Of a stretch of DNA of 34,096 nt, positions 9,205 to 20,843 are shown in pieces. The notes beneath the pieces are model-generated. The model was not told the DNA's origin, made no database searches, and saw only the letters and a program-made list of their open reading frames with translations. Each line of letters opens with the position of its first letter. The stretch's first letter is position 1. Position numbers and translations under genes: made by a program. Origin of the DNA: Bdellovibrionales bacterium. GTDB taxonomy: Bacteria; Bdellovibrionota; Bdellovibrionia; Bdellovibrionales; UBA1609. The stretch lies in contig JANQSP010000027.1 of NCBI GenBank assembly GCA_028283955.1, forward strand, positions 1-34,096, given 5' to 3'.

Positions 9205-12200
9205 GTGAGAGATTTATTAAATTTTTTTGATAAACCGAAAGATCCGTTGGCATTTAATAGTGTGAGAATATCTCTGGCTTCCCCGGATAAAATAAGTTCG
9301 TGGAGTTATGGAGAAGTGAGAAAGCCGGAGACTATAAACTATCGAACTTTTAAACCGGAAAGGGAAGGATTGTTTTGTGCTAAAATATTTGGCCCTGTCA
9401 GGGATTATGAATGTTTGTGTGGAAAATACAAAGGGATGAAGTACCGGGGTGTTGTCTGTGAAAAATGTGGCGTGGAAGTGACGAAATCCAAAGTGAGAAG
9501 AGAACGTATCGGTCATATCCAACTGGCTACTCCTGTTGCTCATGTTTGGATGTTGCGCTCCCTGCCCAGTCGAATTGGTGTTTTATTGGATATGAACTTT
9601 AAAGAAGTGGAGCGTGTGCTTTACTGTGAATCTTATGTGGTGTTGGATCCCAAGGAAACAGACCTTCAAAAAGGTCAGCTTTTATCTGAAGCTGAATATC
9701 AGGAGGCTCAGTTAAAATACGGTCCTCATTTTACTGTCTCTATTGGTGGTGAAGCTATTCGGGATCTGCTGAAGGAATTGGACTTGGAGTTTCTTTCCAG
9801 AAAAATTCGAAAAGAATTACAGGAAACACAACTAATTACTCTCAGTAAGAAACTGACGAAACGATTAAAAGTGGTGGAAACTTTTCTGCATTCAAATAAT
9901 CGTCCTGAGTGGATGATGATGGAAGTGCTTCCTGTTATTCCACCTGATCTTCGTCCTTTGGTGCCGTTGGATGGAGGGCGTTTTGCCGCTTCAGATCTGA
10001 ATGATTTATATCGTCGTGTGATTAACAGAAATAATCGCTTAAAGAAACTGCAGGAGTTAAATGCTCCGGAAGTGATTATTCGAAATGAGAAAAGGATGCT
10101 TCAGGAAGCAGTGGATTCTCTTTTGGATAATGGGCGTGGCGGAAAAACTTTTACAAGTGCCAATAAAAGACCTCTTCGTTCCTTAAGTGATATGTTGAAA
10201 GGAAAGCAGGGTCGTTTTCGTCAGAATCTTCTTGGGAAACGGGTGGATTACTCAGGACGTTCTGTGATTGTAGTGGGGCCAAAACTTCGTTTGCATCAGT
10301 GTGGTATACCCAAGAAAATGGCGTTGGAGTTATTTAAACCTTTTGTGTACAACAAATTACGGGAAAGAGGTTTGGCTGTCACTATCAAGCAGGCAAAAAA
10401 ACTGGTGGATCAGGAAAGCGTGGAAGTATGGGATATTTTGTCCAAGGTGGTAAAAGAACATCCTGTGCTGCTTAACCGTGCTCCTACATTGCACCGGCTG
10501 GGTATTCAGGCTTTTGAACCTGTTCTGCATGAAGGTAAGGCCATCCAACTTCACCCTCTTGTTTGTACTGCTTTTAATGCTGATTTTGACGGAGATCAGA
10601 TGGCTGTTCATGTTCCGTTATCGGTGGAAGCTCAGGTGGAGGCCCGAGTGTTGATTATGTCCACTAATAATATTTTAAGCCCGGCCAATGGTAAGCCTAT
10701 TATCAACCCGACTCAGGATATTGTTTTAGGTATTTACTGGATGACTCGAATTCGTCCGGGGGCAAAGGGAACAGGAAAGGTTTTCAGTAGTGTACAGAAT
10801 GTGATTTATGCTTATGAAAACGGATATGTGGACCTGCAGGCGGCTATTAAATGTCGTATAAAAAATAAGCTGGTGGATATTTCGGTTGGCCGTGCTCTTC
10901 TCAGTGATGCCATTCCTTATGAAGTGCCTCTTGAATATTACAATAAAGTGATGACTAAAAAAGCCTTGGCTGATTTGATTGACAAGACCTTTCGTTTATC
11001 CGGTGGGAAGAAAACAGTTTTACTTGCAGATGCTTTGAAGAACTACGGATTTAAGTATTCCACTATAGCCGGTATTTCTATTTGCCTGGATGATTTGGTT
11101 ATACCTAAATCCAAAGAAAGCCTGCTGCAAAAAGCCCGTCAGAAAGTAGAGGAGATTCGCACTCAATATGATGAAGGACTTATTACAGATAGTGAAAGAT
11201 ATAATAAGGTGGTGGATATATGGACTCATTGTGGAGATCGGGTGGCCAAAGAGATGATGAGTAACCTGGAGAAAGAGACATTTACTTTGAAAGATGGCTC
11301 GAAAGTGGAGTCTGATAGTTTTAATTCCATTTTTATTATGGCTGATTCGGGAGCGAGGGGTTCAGCGGCGCAAATACGTCAATTAGCCGGTATGCGGGGA
11401 TTGATGGCAAAACCTTCTCAGGAAATTATTGAAACTCCTATTACAGCTAACTTTCGTGAGGGCTTAACTGTTTTGCAATATTTTATTTCCACTCATGGAG
11501 CCCGTAAAGGATTGGCGGATACGGCTCTTAAAACAGCTAACTCCGGTTATCTGACGCGTAAGTTGGTTGATGTAGCTCAGGACCTGGTTATTACGGAGAC
11601 AGATTGTGGTACTTCTGAATATGTGGAAGTGCGGGCACCTATAGAAGGTAGTGGGATGGAGCAGTCTCTCAGTGATCGCGTATTAGGTAGAACTTCTTTT
11701 GAGGATATCAGACACCCGGATAGTGGTGAAATGCTGGTTAAAGCCGGGCAGGAAATTGACGAGTATGTTCTGTCTGCTTTTGCAGCGGCTGGTATTGAAT
11801 CTGTTAAAATACGTTCCGCTCTTACTTGTCAGGCTCATAGGGGTATTTGCATTAAATGTTATGGTCGTGACCTGGCCCGTGGTCAAACGGTTAATTTGGG
11901 TGAACCAGTAGGAGTGATTGCGGCTCAATCTATTGGTGAGCCGGGTACCCAGCTTACTATGAAAACATTTCATACGGGTGGAACAGCTTCCCGTTCAGTA
12001 GAACAGTCTGTGCACACAGCTCGTTACGACGGAAAAGTTCGTTTTGATAATATTATATTTGTTGAAAATAAAAATAAAAAATTAACGGTAATGAACCGTA
12101 GTGGTGAATTAACTATTGAAGATGAAGCAGGTCGGGAAAAGGAAAGGCTGGCCGTACCTTATGGCTCTGTTTTAAGTGTTAAAGAAGGGGATAAAGTTGA

Positions 12201-13362
12201 GAGAGGGGGTTTACTGGCTGAATGGGATCCTTATTCCAATATCATTGTGGCGGACAATGCCGGGTGGGTAAAATTTATTGATATTGAAGAAGGTGTCTCT
12301 ATGAGTGAGCAAGTGGATCCGGTTACAGGATTTGCAACAAAAATGATTGTAAAAAGCAAGTCCTCTGATCAAAAACCCACAGTAGCTATTGTGGATAAAG
12401 ATGGTAAAAATATTCTTGTTCCAGGTCAAAACACACCTATTTCCTATACTATACCGGTTGGAGCTCATTTGTTGATTTCTGATGGAGACCAGATTACAGC
12501 TGGTGAAATGATTGCAAAAATTCACAAGAAATCCACAAAAACAAAGGATATAACAGGAGGTTTGCCTCGTGTTGCTGAATTATTTGAAGCGAGAAAACCA
12601 AAGGAAGCTTCTATTATTTGTGAAATAGATGGGACAGTTAGCTTTGGAAAGGATTTGAAAGGAAAACAACGGGTGATTGTCACTTCCAAGGATAATGAGC
12701 AAAAAGAATATCTCATTCCGAAAGGAAAGCATGTCGTTGTAAGAGAGGGAGAGTATATTAAAGCCGGTGAAACAATTATGGATGGCCCCAGTGATCCACA
12801 TGATATTTTACATATTTCCGGTAGCAAAGCTCTTTCTTCTTATTTAGTTGATGAAATACAGGCTGTGTATCGTTTGCAGGGTGTGGTGATTAACGACAAA
12901 CATATTGAAGTGATTGTCAGTCAAATGTTGAGGAAAGTGGAAGTGGCTGATTCAGGGGATACAAAGTATCTGGTTGGGGAACAAATAGATAAATCAGAAA
13001 TGTTGAAAGTGAATAGGCAAGTGGAAAATTCCGGAGGGAAACCGGCTCAGTTCAAATTACTTCTCATGGGTATTACCAGAATGTCTCTGAGTACAGATAG
13101 CTGGATTTCAGCGGCTTCTTTCCAGGAAACAACAAAAGTGCTTACAGAAGCAGCGGTTCAATCCAAGATGGATCAACTTTCCGGTCTGAAGGAAAATATT
13201 GTTATGGGAAGACTGATCCCAGCCGGTACCGGACTGAGTTCTTATAGAAAGTGGAAACTGGTTTTTGATGAACAGAAAGAAGAAGAATCAGTGGTACTGC
13301 CAGGTGCGGGGTTTTCCTCTTCCGCTTCATCTAAGGAACGGGAGAGTACTTCTGTTCAATAG
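9205..13362 (+). CDS. rpoC: RNA polymerase subunit beta' (GTG start)
   Basis: 1385 aa; [24 protein letters not shown] zinc motif, active-site [17 protein letters not shown]. Confidence 0.99.
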   Translation: MRDLLNFFDKPKDPLAFNSVRISLASPDKISSWSYGEVRKPETINYRTFKPEREGLFCAKIFGPVRDYECLCGKYKGMKYRGVVCEKCGVEVTKSKVRRERIGHIQLATPVAHVWMLRSLPSRIGVLLDMNFKEVERVLYCESYVVLDPKETDLQKGQLLSEAEYQEAQLKYGPHFTVSIGGEAIRDLLKELDLEFLSRKIRKELQETQLITLSKKLTKRLKVVETFLHSNNRPEWMMMEVLPVIPPDLRPLVPLDGGRFAASDLNDLYRRVINRNNRLKKLQELNAPEVIIRNEKRMLQEAVDSLLDNGRGGKTFTSANKRPLRSLSDMLKGKQGRFRQNLLGKRVDYSGRSVIVVGPKLRLHQCGIPKKMALELFKPFVYNKLRERGLAVTIKQAKKLVDQESVEVWDILSKVVKEHPVLLNRAPTLHRLGIQAFEPVLHEGKAIQLHPLVCTAFNADFDGDQMAVHVPLSVEAQVEARVLIMSTNNILSPANGKPIINPTQDIVLGIYWMTRIRPGAKGTGKVFSSVQNVIYAYENGYVDLQAAIKCRIKNKLVDISVGRALLSDAIPYEVPLEYYNKVMTKKALADLIDKTFRLSGGKKTVLLADALKNYGFKYSTIAGISICLDDLVIPKSKESLLQKARQKVEEIRTQYDEGLITDSERYNKVVDIWTHCGDRVAKEMMSNLEKETFTLKDGSKVESDSFNSIFIMADSGARGSAAQIRQLAGMRGLMAKPSQEIIETPITANFREGLTVLQYFISTHGARKGLADTALKTANSGYLTRKLVDVAQDLVITETDCGTSEYVEVRAPIEGSGMEQSLSDRVLGRTSFEDIRHPDSGEMLVKAGQEIDEYVLSAFAAAGIESVKIRSALTCQAHRGICIKCYGRDLARGQTVNLGEPVGVIAAQSIGEPGTQLTMKTFHTGGTASRSVEQSVHTARYDGKVRFDNIIFVENKNKKLTVMNRSGELTIEDEAGREKERLAVPYGSVLSVKEGDKVERGGLLAEWDPYSNIIVADNAGWVKFIDIEEGVSMSEQVDPVTGFATKMIVKSKSSDQKPTVAIVDKDGKNILVPGQNTPISYTIPVGAHLLISDGDQITAGEMIAKIHKKSTKTKDITGGLPRVAELFEARKPKEASIICEIDGTVSFGKDLKGKQRVIVTSKDNEQKEYLIPKGKHVVVREGEYIKAGETIMDGPSDPHDILHISGSKALSSYLVDEIQAVYRLQGVVINDKHIEVIVSQMLRKVEVADSGDTKYLVGEQIDKSEMLKVNRQVENSGGKPAQFKLLLMGITRMSLSTDSWISAASFQETTKVLTEAAVQSKMDQLSGLKENIVMGRLIPAGTGLSSYRKWKLVFDEQKEEESVVLPGAGFSSSASSKERESTSVQ

Positions 13363-13407
13363 AGAAATAATGACGGTAATCCAAATAGTTTAGCCTGTGT
13401 TATATTT

Positions 13408-14286
13408 CTATAAATTAGAAAAGGTTGAGGGGCATGGTGTGGAAACAGCCGCTGGTAGTGGACTTTGGGTTTCTGTATGGGAGTGAGCCCTTCTTTGAGG
13501 GTTTTGGGAATATTGTAAGCCGAGTGAATCTTCTGATGTTTTAATACTTGATCGTATACCATTTATTCTTCTTCGTATTATAGGATCAAAACGCATAAAG
13601 TATTCATTTTTTAGCTTTTCTGCAATGAGAAGAGCCATTTGTTGTGTAGTGATTTCGTTGCTGGATAACAGATAAAGTAATTTTTCATGTATATTAATGT
13701 TAGGGTTATGTATGGTTATATTAATCCATGTCGCGGCCCAGGCTTCCCTAATAGAAGGGTCCAGGTGTATAAAGTGATATAGCTTTGAAAATCTTCTTTT
13801 TGTTTGGGTGTAGTTTGTCTTGAGTTGATCCCTGCCTTTTGCCACAGCTCTCATTATTTCCAGGGGGGGGACTGCTTCTTCAAATATTATGTCGTTCATA
13901 TTGTAGTTGGGGATTGTATTCTCTGATAGGGCCCTGATAGCGGAAATGCGGGTGTTAGTGGGGATTGTTTTCCTTTCGGCAATTGCCTCCAAAGTGTGTA
14001 CGGCCCAAAAGAAAGTACCGGCTGCCGGGTCTCTCATTAATAGTGTTAATCTTTGAGCTTCAACACTCCTTTCTTCATCGCTTTTTGTTTGGGGGATGGA
14101 GATTAATAGGTTCTGTACTTCTGCATTGTATTCCCGGATCACTGCTATCTGGTTTTGTACGAGAGGATCGAGAAACGATTCTTGGTCTTTTTGAATACTG
14201 TCACTTGTATTTGCAAACGCCATAGTCTGTGCCAGAAAAATAAATGACAGAAGAGAACAATATTTTTTAAAGATAATGTATTTCAT
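13408..14286 (-). CDS. Secreted/periplasmic protein of unknown function
   Basis: 292 aa with N-terminal signal peptide (IIFKKYCSLLSFIFLAQTMAFA); no family recognised. Confidence 0.75.
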   Translation of the reverse strand: MKYIIFKKYCSLLSFIFLAQTMAFANTSDSIQKDQESFLDPLVQNQIAVIREYNAEVQNLLISIPQTKSDEERSVEAQRLTLLMRDPAAGTFFWAVHTLEAIAERKTIPTNTRISAIRALSENTIPNYNMNDIIFEEAVPPLEIMRAVAKGRDQLKTNYTQTKRRFSKLYHFIHLDPSIREAWAATWINITIHNPNINIHEKLLYLLSSNEITTQQMALLIAEKLKNEYFMRFDPIIRRRINGIRSSIKTSEDSLGLQYSQNPQRRAHSHTETQSPLPAAVSTPCPSTFSNL

Positions 14287-14366
14287 AAAGTTGACAAATA
14301 TATTCCAATAATCAATAAACTTGTCAAATATACTTGGTATTTTGGTGGTTTAATATATTGTAATTT

Positions 14367-16079
14367 TTACATTTTGGTGTAATTCGGGCCGGTACCTCCT
14401 TCTTTTGGAGTCCATCTTGGGCCTAATATATCTGTTGCTTTACAGTCAATACAATTGGAGGCATTGATGATTAATTTGTCGTCTTTTTTTTCATACACTC
14501 CGGCAGGACATAAATGGGTGTAGAAGTCCTGTATTTCTTCAGGTAAGTTTGTATTCGCTTTTAAGTGTGGGGGAATATCATCTCTGGTTTTGTTTCCGGA
14601 TAGAAAAACCGCTTCCGTTTTGTTAATAGGTTTTATTTGGATCCTGTCATTATTTGATAAAAGGTTGTTTTCTTTTTTTGTTCTTAACTTTTCTGAGTCT
14701 GAGGTTATTTCTTTTTTATGGTCACCCGGGAATACGCCCTTAGTTAAGAACATCAATCCGGATTTTATAAGACCTGAAAAAATATTTTTTTCGAAAGCCT
14801 GACGAACATTTCTAACGGGGTAAAGCTCTTTTCCTATACAGCTTTTTTTTCTTACTTTTTCATCATAGGTTTTTAATGTGTTACTGGAAAAATCTTTTGA
14901 CTTTAGTGCGGAAAAGGCTGTTTCCGCGGTCAGCATACCTGCCGTCATTGCGTAGTGTATTCCCTTAAGGGCTGGCACATTTACCATACCGGCAGCATCA
15001 CCAGCCATCAGCATTCCATGATCGTGTAATTGATTTGGCATGCTATGATACCCTCCTTCAGGAATCGTTTTAGCCCCCCACTCCACACATTTTCCGTCCT
15101 TTAAAATGGAGGCGAATAAGGGGTGATTTTTTAATTGTTGTAATTTCAGATGAACATCCAGATTTTGAAGAGGGGAATCCAATCCGGCCACCAGACCTAG
15201 AGATACAAGGTTATTTGCGAGGGGATACATCCAGGCTCCACCAAAACAATTTGCCGATAGAGGCCATCCCATTGTATGCCATATTTCCCTTTCCATACCG
15301 GATAAAGATTCGGGAGGTACTTCCCATATTTCTTTTACACCCAAGGCATAAGTTTGTGGATATTTGGAGGTGATATTTTTCCATTTCATCCATGTCTGGG
15401 AAAGGTGTCCTCGTGAACCATCGGCCAGAACAGTTAATTTAGATCGAATAGAAATAGGATCCTGATAATTCGGAGAACGGGAATTATCTTTATTTAATCC
15501 TGCGGGAAAGGTACTGACTCCTTTTATATAATCATTTTCTATAAGCAATTCATTGGCAGTGAAAGAGGTAAATATGGAAATATCCATAGCTTCCGCTTTT
15601 TCCGCCATCCATCTCAGCACTTCACAAAGGGAAGCTGTATAAAAATTTTTATTTTTCATGGTAGGAGGGGGGAGGAGAGACCACTTTCCATTGCAAGTAA
15701 GATAGAATAGTTTCTCTCTTTCTACTTTTTGGCGAAAAGGAAAGTCTTTTGAATCTGTATCAGGAAATAGCTGTTTTAAAGCTACGGGATTGATAACAGC
15801 GCCGGAGAGAGAGTGTCCTCCAATGCGGCTGGCTTTTTCTATTATTCCGATTTGAATGTCGGGAAATTCTTTTTGACAAAGTTGCTTTAAATAAATAGCT
15901 CCACTGAGTCCGGCTGGTCCTCCTCCAATAAATAAAACATCCATGTCCATGAGGGAGTTACTTGGAACGGAGGAAAGTTCTTTAATCCTGGATTTCCAAT
16001 CAAACTCCACCTGATGTTGTTTAGCCTGGAAAGAGGGAGAAGGCCGATGTTCCCGATTGGGTTTATTAGAGAAAAACAT
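14367..16079 (-). CDS. Electron transfer flavoprotein-ubiquinone oxidoreductase homologue
   Basis: 570 aa; FIGGGPAGLSGAIYLKQL FAD motif, IIEKASRIGGHSLSGAVINP, LCPAGVYE and NCIDCKATDILGPRWTPKEGGTGPNYTKM C-terminus. Confidence 0.93.
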   Translation of the reverse strand: MFFSNKPNREHRPSPSFQAKQHQVEFDWKSRIKELSSVPSNSLMDMDVLFIGGGPAGLSGAIYLKQLCQKEFPDIQIGIIEKASRIGGHSLSGAVINPVALKQLFPDTDSKDFPFRQKVEREKLFYLTCNGKWSLLPPPTMKNKNFYTASLCEVLRWMAEKAEAMDISIFTSFTANELLIENDYIKGVSTFPAGLNKDNSRSPNYQDPISIRSKLTVLADGSRGHLSQTWMKWKNITSKYPQTYALGVKEIWEVPPESLSGMEREIWHTMGWPLSANCFGGAWMYPLANNLVSLGLVAGLDSPLQNLDVHLKLQQLKNHPLFASILKDGKCVEWGAKTIPEGGYHSMPNQLHDHGMLMAGDAAGMVNVPALKGIHYAMTAGMLTAETAFSALKSKDFSSNTLKTYDEKVRKKSCIGKELYPVRNVRQAFEKNIFSGLIKSGLMFLTKGVFPGDHKKEITSDSEKLRTKKENNLLSNNDRIQIKPINKTEAVFLSGNKTRDDIPPHLKANTNLPEEIQDFYTHLCPAGVYEKKDDKLIINASNCIDCKATDILGPRWTPKEGGTGPNYTKM

Positions 16080-16281
16080 AGTGAGTATATAGTATAGTCA
16101 TGTAGTTTTTCCAATATTTAAGGTAACTTTTTTTATTGAAATAGGTTTCTGTATAAAAGTTAATCGGTTGTATAGAAATTGATCGAAAAATCCAATATAG
16201 AAAGTCTTTACTTGCCTATGAAAGAGGGTAAAGCACAAAACTTCAAGAATTATTATACTATTTATTATTAATTGTCCGAAA

Positions 16282-16518
16282 ATGGTAGTTGAGAATCAAA
16301 ATGAGGGCCAAAACATGGAATACACAATCTATAGTAAAATGAAAGGAAAGAGTAAAAAAGAAAGAGATGGAATAGAGGATACAGAAATTGAGGATGCAGA
16401 AGTTATGAAAGGAAATAGAGGGGGTTATGCACAGGTAAGGAAAACTCCCTTGGATACTATAAAAATTTGTATAGTTGTATTGTTGATAGGTGGTGCACTT
16501 ATATACTTCTTTTTATAA
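16282..16518 (+). CDS. Small protein with a C-terminal membrane anchor (alternative ATG start at 16315)
   Basis: 78 aa; charged N-terminal part, terminal hydrophobic segment IKICIVVLLIGGALIYFFL. Coding status uncertain because of its size. Confidence 0.5.
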   Translation: MVVENQNEGQNMEYTIYSKMKGKSKKERDGIEDTEIEDAEVMKGNRGGYAQVRKTPLDTIKICIVVLLIGGALIYFFL

Positions 16519-18063
16519 AATATTTTGCGGCTCACAGGCCGTGAGGCATTCCTGTTTTTCAAGGTAGATCTCCCGGTCACGGCACGAAGGTTCGTTGGAA
16601 GCGTGACGGAGAATGGCGATCTCTGTAATATCTCTATGAAAGTTTTGTCCAAACATTTTGTAGCAGGCTCGAGAGGCTACTCTTTTCAGTCCTGTTTCCA
16701 TCGTATTTAGGCCGTCTATAGCTGGCGCAACATGCATTCGGTTAATACCTACACCATTATTGTGCGCGCTACTTTGAATAATACTGAAATCGAAATTGCT
16801 GAGTTTTATTCTACCGGAATGACATTTACTGGAATCTCTAATGGAATGTAAGCCGAGGGGGTCATTTCCCACTGCATCTACAATAAAAATATGTGTATTT
16901 GAAGCTACAATATCCCCTGGACGTATGGGGTTATGAATTGAGATATCCTGTTGCTGTAAGCAGGAGAGGTTATTTCTGTGTGCGTTTTTAAACATCCAGG
17001 AATTGACCCCTTTTACATGAATAGGGCGAATAAATACACCTGGTTTTAATCTTAATCCGGAGCTGGCCATAGCACTTGCTACAAATCCGGAACAATCCAC
17101 ACCCAGAAATTGTGATCCTGAACCGGAGTTTCTAAATAAATTAATAGAATGTAGGGTTGTGGAAGGTTTCCCGCCATAATCATAAATTAATGGGTAATTA
17201 TGAATATCCAGGCACTGCTGACTATTTGGTACGTTAGTTTGACTGATGTAATAATGTGATCGTTTTAATGAATTGATACTGGAAATATCCCTTATCCAAC
17301 CATTCCCGCTGGGGTGCCGGGAAGTAATGCGAACACCTCTCGTATTGTGACCTTCAGGCATTAAAAACAGATCCAGTACAGAGCAACTTTGATAGGCTGT
17401 GGACATAACCTTTCTGGCTCCATACACTAAAGGATGTAGGTTTTTTCTCATTGTGTAAAACCATTCTATATCCCATTCCTTGGAATGAGAATCACCGGCA
17501 GTTCTGTTGCTTTCAGCATTGTGAGGTTGAGTTTCTTCCTGGCAATTTTGGTTGAGTGCTTTGGCACTCTTATCCAGTTCTATAAAAGTGTGTTTTAATT
17601 TTTCCGTAAACTCAGCATGACTTTGTCCCTCAATATCCAGTTCCAGCTGAACCAGAGTTTCTGTTGCTTCCGCTGCCTGATATTGGTCCATGAGTTCAGT
17701 AACCAGCGCATAGATTTCAACAAATTGCCTGGCAAACTGTTGAATCACTTCTTCCGATGCATTGTGATCTTCCATCAATGTTTGAATTCGTTCGGTAATT
17801 TTTTTTTTTACTGTATGGTAAGGAGGCGGTTTTCCGTTTTCATTGGAGACAATCCTGTAGATGTAATTCCATACGTAGGACCGGAAGTTACGGCATCCGG
17901 CTTTTTTGAGTATGTTTTCAAAACCTGAATAGGCTGATTCAATGGTGTAAGGATTATCTTCTGAGGGTAGAAGGCCCTCTCCTCCTTGGAAATTCAAAGG
18001 GGCACAAGCAATGATAAGTGTCAGTAAAATGGTGATAGAGCACCAACAATACAATTTATACAT
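16513..18063 (-). CDS. Lipoprotein with NlpC/P60-like cysteine peptidase domain
   Basis: 516 aa; N-terminal hydrophobic segment plus LIIAC lipobox; LGVDCSGFVASAMASSGL and RPGDIVASNTHIFIVDAVG resemble NlpC/P60 catalytic motifs. Confidence 0.75.
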   Translation of the reverse strand: MYKLYCWCSITILLTLIIACAPLNFQGGEGLLPSEDNPYTIESAYSGFENILKKAGCRNFRSYVWNYIYRIVSNENGKPPPYHTVKKKITERIQTLMEDHNASEEVIQQFARQFVEIYALVTELMDQYQAAEATETLVQLELDIEGQSHAEFTEKLKHTFIELDKSAKALNQNCQEETQPHNAESNRTAGDSHSKEWDIEWFYTMRKNLHPLVYGARKVMSTAYQSCSVLDLFLMPEGHNTRGVRITSRHPSGNGWIRDISSINSLKRSHYYISQTNVPNSQQCLDIHNYPLIYDYGGKPSTTLHSINLFRNSGSGSQFLGVDCSGFVASAMASSGLRLKPGVFIRPIHVKGVNSWMFKNAHRNNLSCLQQQDISIHNPIRPGDIVASNTHIFIVDAVGNDPLGLHSIRDSSKCHSGRIKLSNFDFSIIQSSAHNNGVGINRMHVAPAIDGLNTMETGLKRVASRACYKMFGQNFHRDITEIAILRHASNEPSCRDREIYLEKQECLTACEPQNIL

Positions 18064-18260
18064 ATCAATATTTTTTATCGGTAAAAAACAGGTCGAGGCT
18101 GAATTTTTTATCTACCTTAACTTAAGGTTTTTACTATTGAATTATTTGTTTCTCTGTTTAGAGCCTGTATTTATCAAAGAAAAGGCATGGTTTTCTAAGC
18201 TTATGTAACTTACTGTGGATTATTGACTGATTCTTAAGTCTTGTTATAGAAAAGAACACT

Positions 18261-20804
18261 ATGCAGACGAAAAAACTGACCCCTTTGATGAGGCAATATT
18301 GGCAAATTAAATCGCTCCATAAAGATAAAATTCTCTTGTTTCGGATGGGGGATTTTTTCGAGATGTTTCATGAAGATGCCGAAAGAGCGGCTCCTATTTT
18401 AAATATTACATTAACATTCAGAAATAAAAAATCCGCCGATGAAACCAAGATGTGTGGGGTTCCTCACCATAGTATAGCCGGACCTATAGGTAAGTTATTG
18501 GCGGCTGGTTTGAAAGTGGCTATTTGTGATCAGGTAGAGCCGGTGTCACAGGCAAAAGGGCTGGTGAAAAGGGCAGTGACCCGTATTCTCACACCTGGAA
18601 TGGTTTATGATCCGGAAAGTCTGGATCAATTAAGTGCGCATTATCTATGTGCTTTTGATGAACATTCCGTCAGTTTTACAGACACTTCGACCGGTGAAGC
18701 CTTTTTTTATCTTACTACAGATGAAAAAACCAAGTGGCATCTTATTCATCTTTTAAATCCAGTGGAATTGGTGCTGACGGCCAATCAAAAAGAACAATTT
18801 TTTTCCAAAAAGGAATGGAATCATTTTCATATCAGTGTTTTTGAATCGGCTCAAAGAGATGAGGAAGTAGAGGGCCATTCAAGAAAAGATATCCCTTCCA
18901 GCGCCTTTCGTCTTTTGAGTTATGTCAAAGCCCAACAAGGGAATATTAAAATTATTCAGTCTTTTCAGAAAAAGACTCTGGGACAGGAAATGTGGTTCTC
19001 CAGTCAGGCACAAGGGCATTTGGAATTATTTGAAACTTACAATGGGGATAAAAAAGAAAGCTTGTTTACTGTTGTGAATCGTACGAAAACCCCCTCCGGT
19101 GCTCGTCTGTTAAAAGCTCGCCTGCGGAACCCCTCTACAAATAAAAAAGAGATGGAAAAGAGATTGGATTCTGTTGAACAATGGATAGCTTCTTCGGATA
19201 AAGTAAAGCAAATCAGACCACAGCTTTCCCGAGTGGGGGATATTGAAAGAAAATTGGGGAAAATCTCCCATCCGCAGTGTAACGGTAGGGATCTGTTGTC
19301 TTTATCTGAGTCTTTACATACGAGTTTGGAAATTATCCCTTTTGATAAATCCGTTTATGTTTCCAAAACTGTTTTAAACTCTATTCGTGAATTGGCAACG
19401 GAGATAAGCTGCACTATTCGTCCTGATGCTCCGGCAAATAATCAAGCTGGCAATATAATTCAAAAGGGAGTTTCTGAAGAGCTGGATCAGTTAATTGAAG
19501 AAACGGAAAAAGGGCAATCAAGTTTGAGGCGACTGGAAGAGCAGGAAAGAAAACAAACCAATATCCCTTCCCTTAAGATTCGTTATAATACTGTCTTCGG
19601 TTATTATATTGAAGTCACCAAGGTTCATTCGCGGAAAGTTCCTTCTCATTATATTCGGAAACAAACTCTGACTCAGGCAGAACGGTACACGACTGAAAAG
19701 CTGCAATCTATCGAAACAAAAATTCTTTCGTCCCGTGCACAACGGATAGAAATGGAATTACAGGTCTTTGAGAATTTAAAGAAGAAAATAATGGGTGCTC
19801 TTTCTGATTTGTTTTATTTATCCCGTATTATTTGTGAGATGGATTTGAATATATCTTTTGCTTATTTGGCTATTGAACAATCTTATGTGCGTCCTTGCTT
19901 TTCCTCTGAAAATCAGTTGGTGTTGGTGAACAGTCGCCATCCGGTGGTGGAACAAAAGCAACACACACACTTTATTCCCAATACCATTCGTATGAAAGCG
20001 GGGGAATGTTTGCTTCTAACCGGGCCTAATATGGCAGGGAAGAGTACTCTGATGCGCCAAGTGGCTTTGAGCGTAATTTTAGCTCAGGCGGGAAGTTTTG
20101 TTCCCGCGGAACAGGCTTTATTACCTATATTTACAAAATTGTTTACTCGTATTGGGGCAAGTGATTCTCTCTCTCAGGGATTATCCACATTTATGGTCGA
20201 GATGAAAGAGTCTGTTGAAATTCTGAGGCAGGCGGACGAGAATTCACTGGTTATTCTGGACGAAATTGGCAGAGGTACAGCTACGTATGATGGTATGAGT
20301 TTGGCTCAGGCAATACTGGAGTATTTGGTTCAAAAGAAAAAAAGTATTATCTTTTTTGCCACTCACTATCATGAACTGACGGAATTGTCGAAAACACTTC
20401 CTTCTATTCGAAATGCCCATTTGAGTGTGAGTGAAAAAAACGGACAAATTGATTTTTTATATACACTTGTGCCGGGGGCTCTGGCTCAGTCTTACGGTAT
20501 CCATGTGGCACGTCTGGCTGGTTTTCCCTTGGGGGTGGTGAAGAGAGCGGAAACTCTTTTAAGGAAAAGAGAGCAAGGGGCTTCCGCGTATTCCCATCAG
20601 CGGCAAATGAATTTATTTGCTTCTGCTCAAGGAGGTTTTGACAGAACAGAAGATTCTTCTCTTGCTACCCCTAATACAGAAAGAAGCTTGCCTTTTAAGG
20701 AACTATTGAAGGAAATACAACAATATCCTCTTCAGGAAAAAAGCCCTTTGGAAACGATGAATGCCGTGGCTGAATGGAAAAAAGAAATCACAGAAAAAAA
20801 TTAA
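18261..20804 (+). CDS. mutS: DNA mismatch repair protein MutS
   Basis: 847 aa; TPLMRQYWQIKSLHKDKILLFRMGDFFEMFHEDA, TGPNMAGKSTLMRQVAL, SLVILDEIGRGTATYDGMSLAQAILEYL, FATHYHEL. Confidence 0.99.
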   Translation: MQTKKLTPLMRQYWQIKSLHKDKILLFRMGDFFEMFHEDAERAAPILNITLTFRNKKSADETKMCGVPHHSIAGPIGKLLAAGLKVAICDQVEPVSQAKGLVKRAVTRILTPGMVYDPESLDQLSAHYLCAFDEHSVSFTDTSTGEAFFYLTTDEKTKWHLIHLLNPVELVLTANQKEQFFSKKEWNHFHISVFESAQRDEEVEGHSRKDIPSSAFRLLSYVKAQQGNIKIIQSFQKKTLGQEMWFSSQAQGHLELFETYNGDKKESLFTVVNRTKTPSGARLLKARLRNPSTNKKEMEKRLDSVEQWIASSDKVKQIRPQLSRVGDIERKLGKISHPQCNGRDLLSLSESLHTSLEIIPFDKSVYVSKTVLNSIRELATEISCTIRPDAPANNQAGNIIQKGVSEELDQLIEETEKGQSSLRRLEEQERKQTNIPSLKIRYNTVFGYYIEVTKVHSRKVPSHYIRKQTLTQAERYTTEKLQSIETKILSSRAQRIEMELQVFENLKKKIMGALSDLFYLSRIICEMDLNISFAYLAIEQSYVRPCFSSENQLVLVNSRHPVVEQKQHTHFIPNTIRMKAGECLLLTGPNMAGKSTLMRQVALSVILAQAGSFVPAEQALLPIFTKLFTRIGASDSLSQGLSTFMVEMKESVEILRQADENSLVILDEIGRGTATYDGMSLAQAILEYLVQKKKSIIFFATHYHELTELSKTLPSIRNAHLSVSEKNGQIDFLYTLVPGALAQSYGIHVARLAGFPLGVVKRAETLLRKREQGASAYSHQRQMNLFASAQGGFDRTEDSSLATPNTERSLPFKELLKEIQQYPLQEKSPLETMNAVAEWKKEITEKN

Positions 20805-20843
20805 ACAACAATTAGATCTGTTAATTGTTTTATTTGATAGTTG

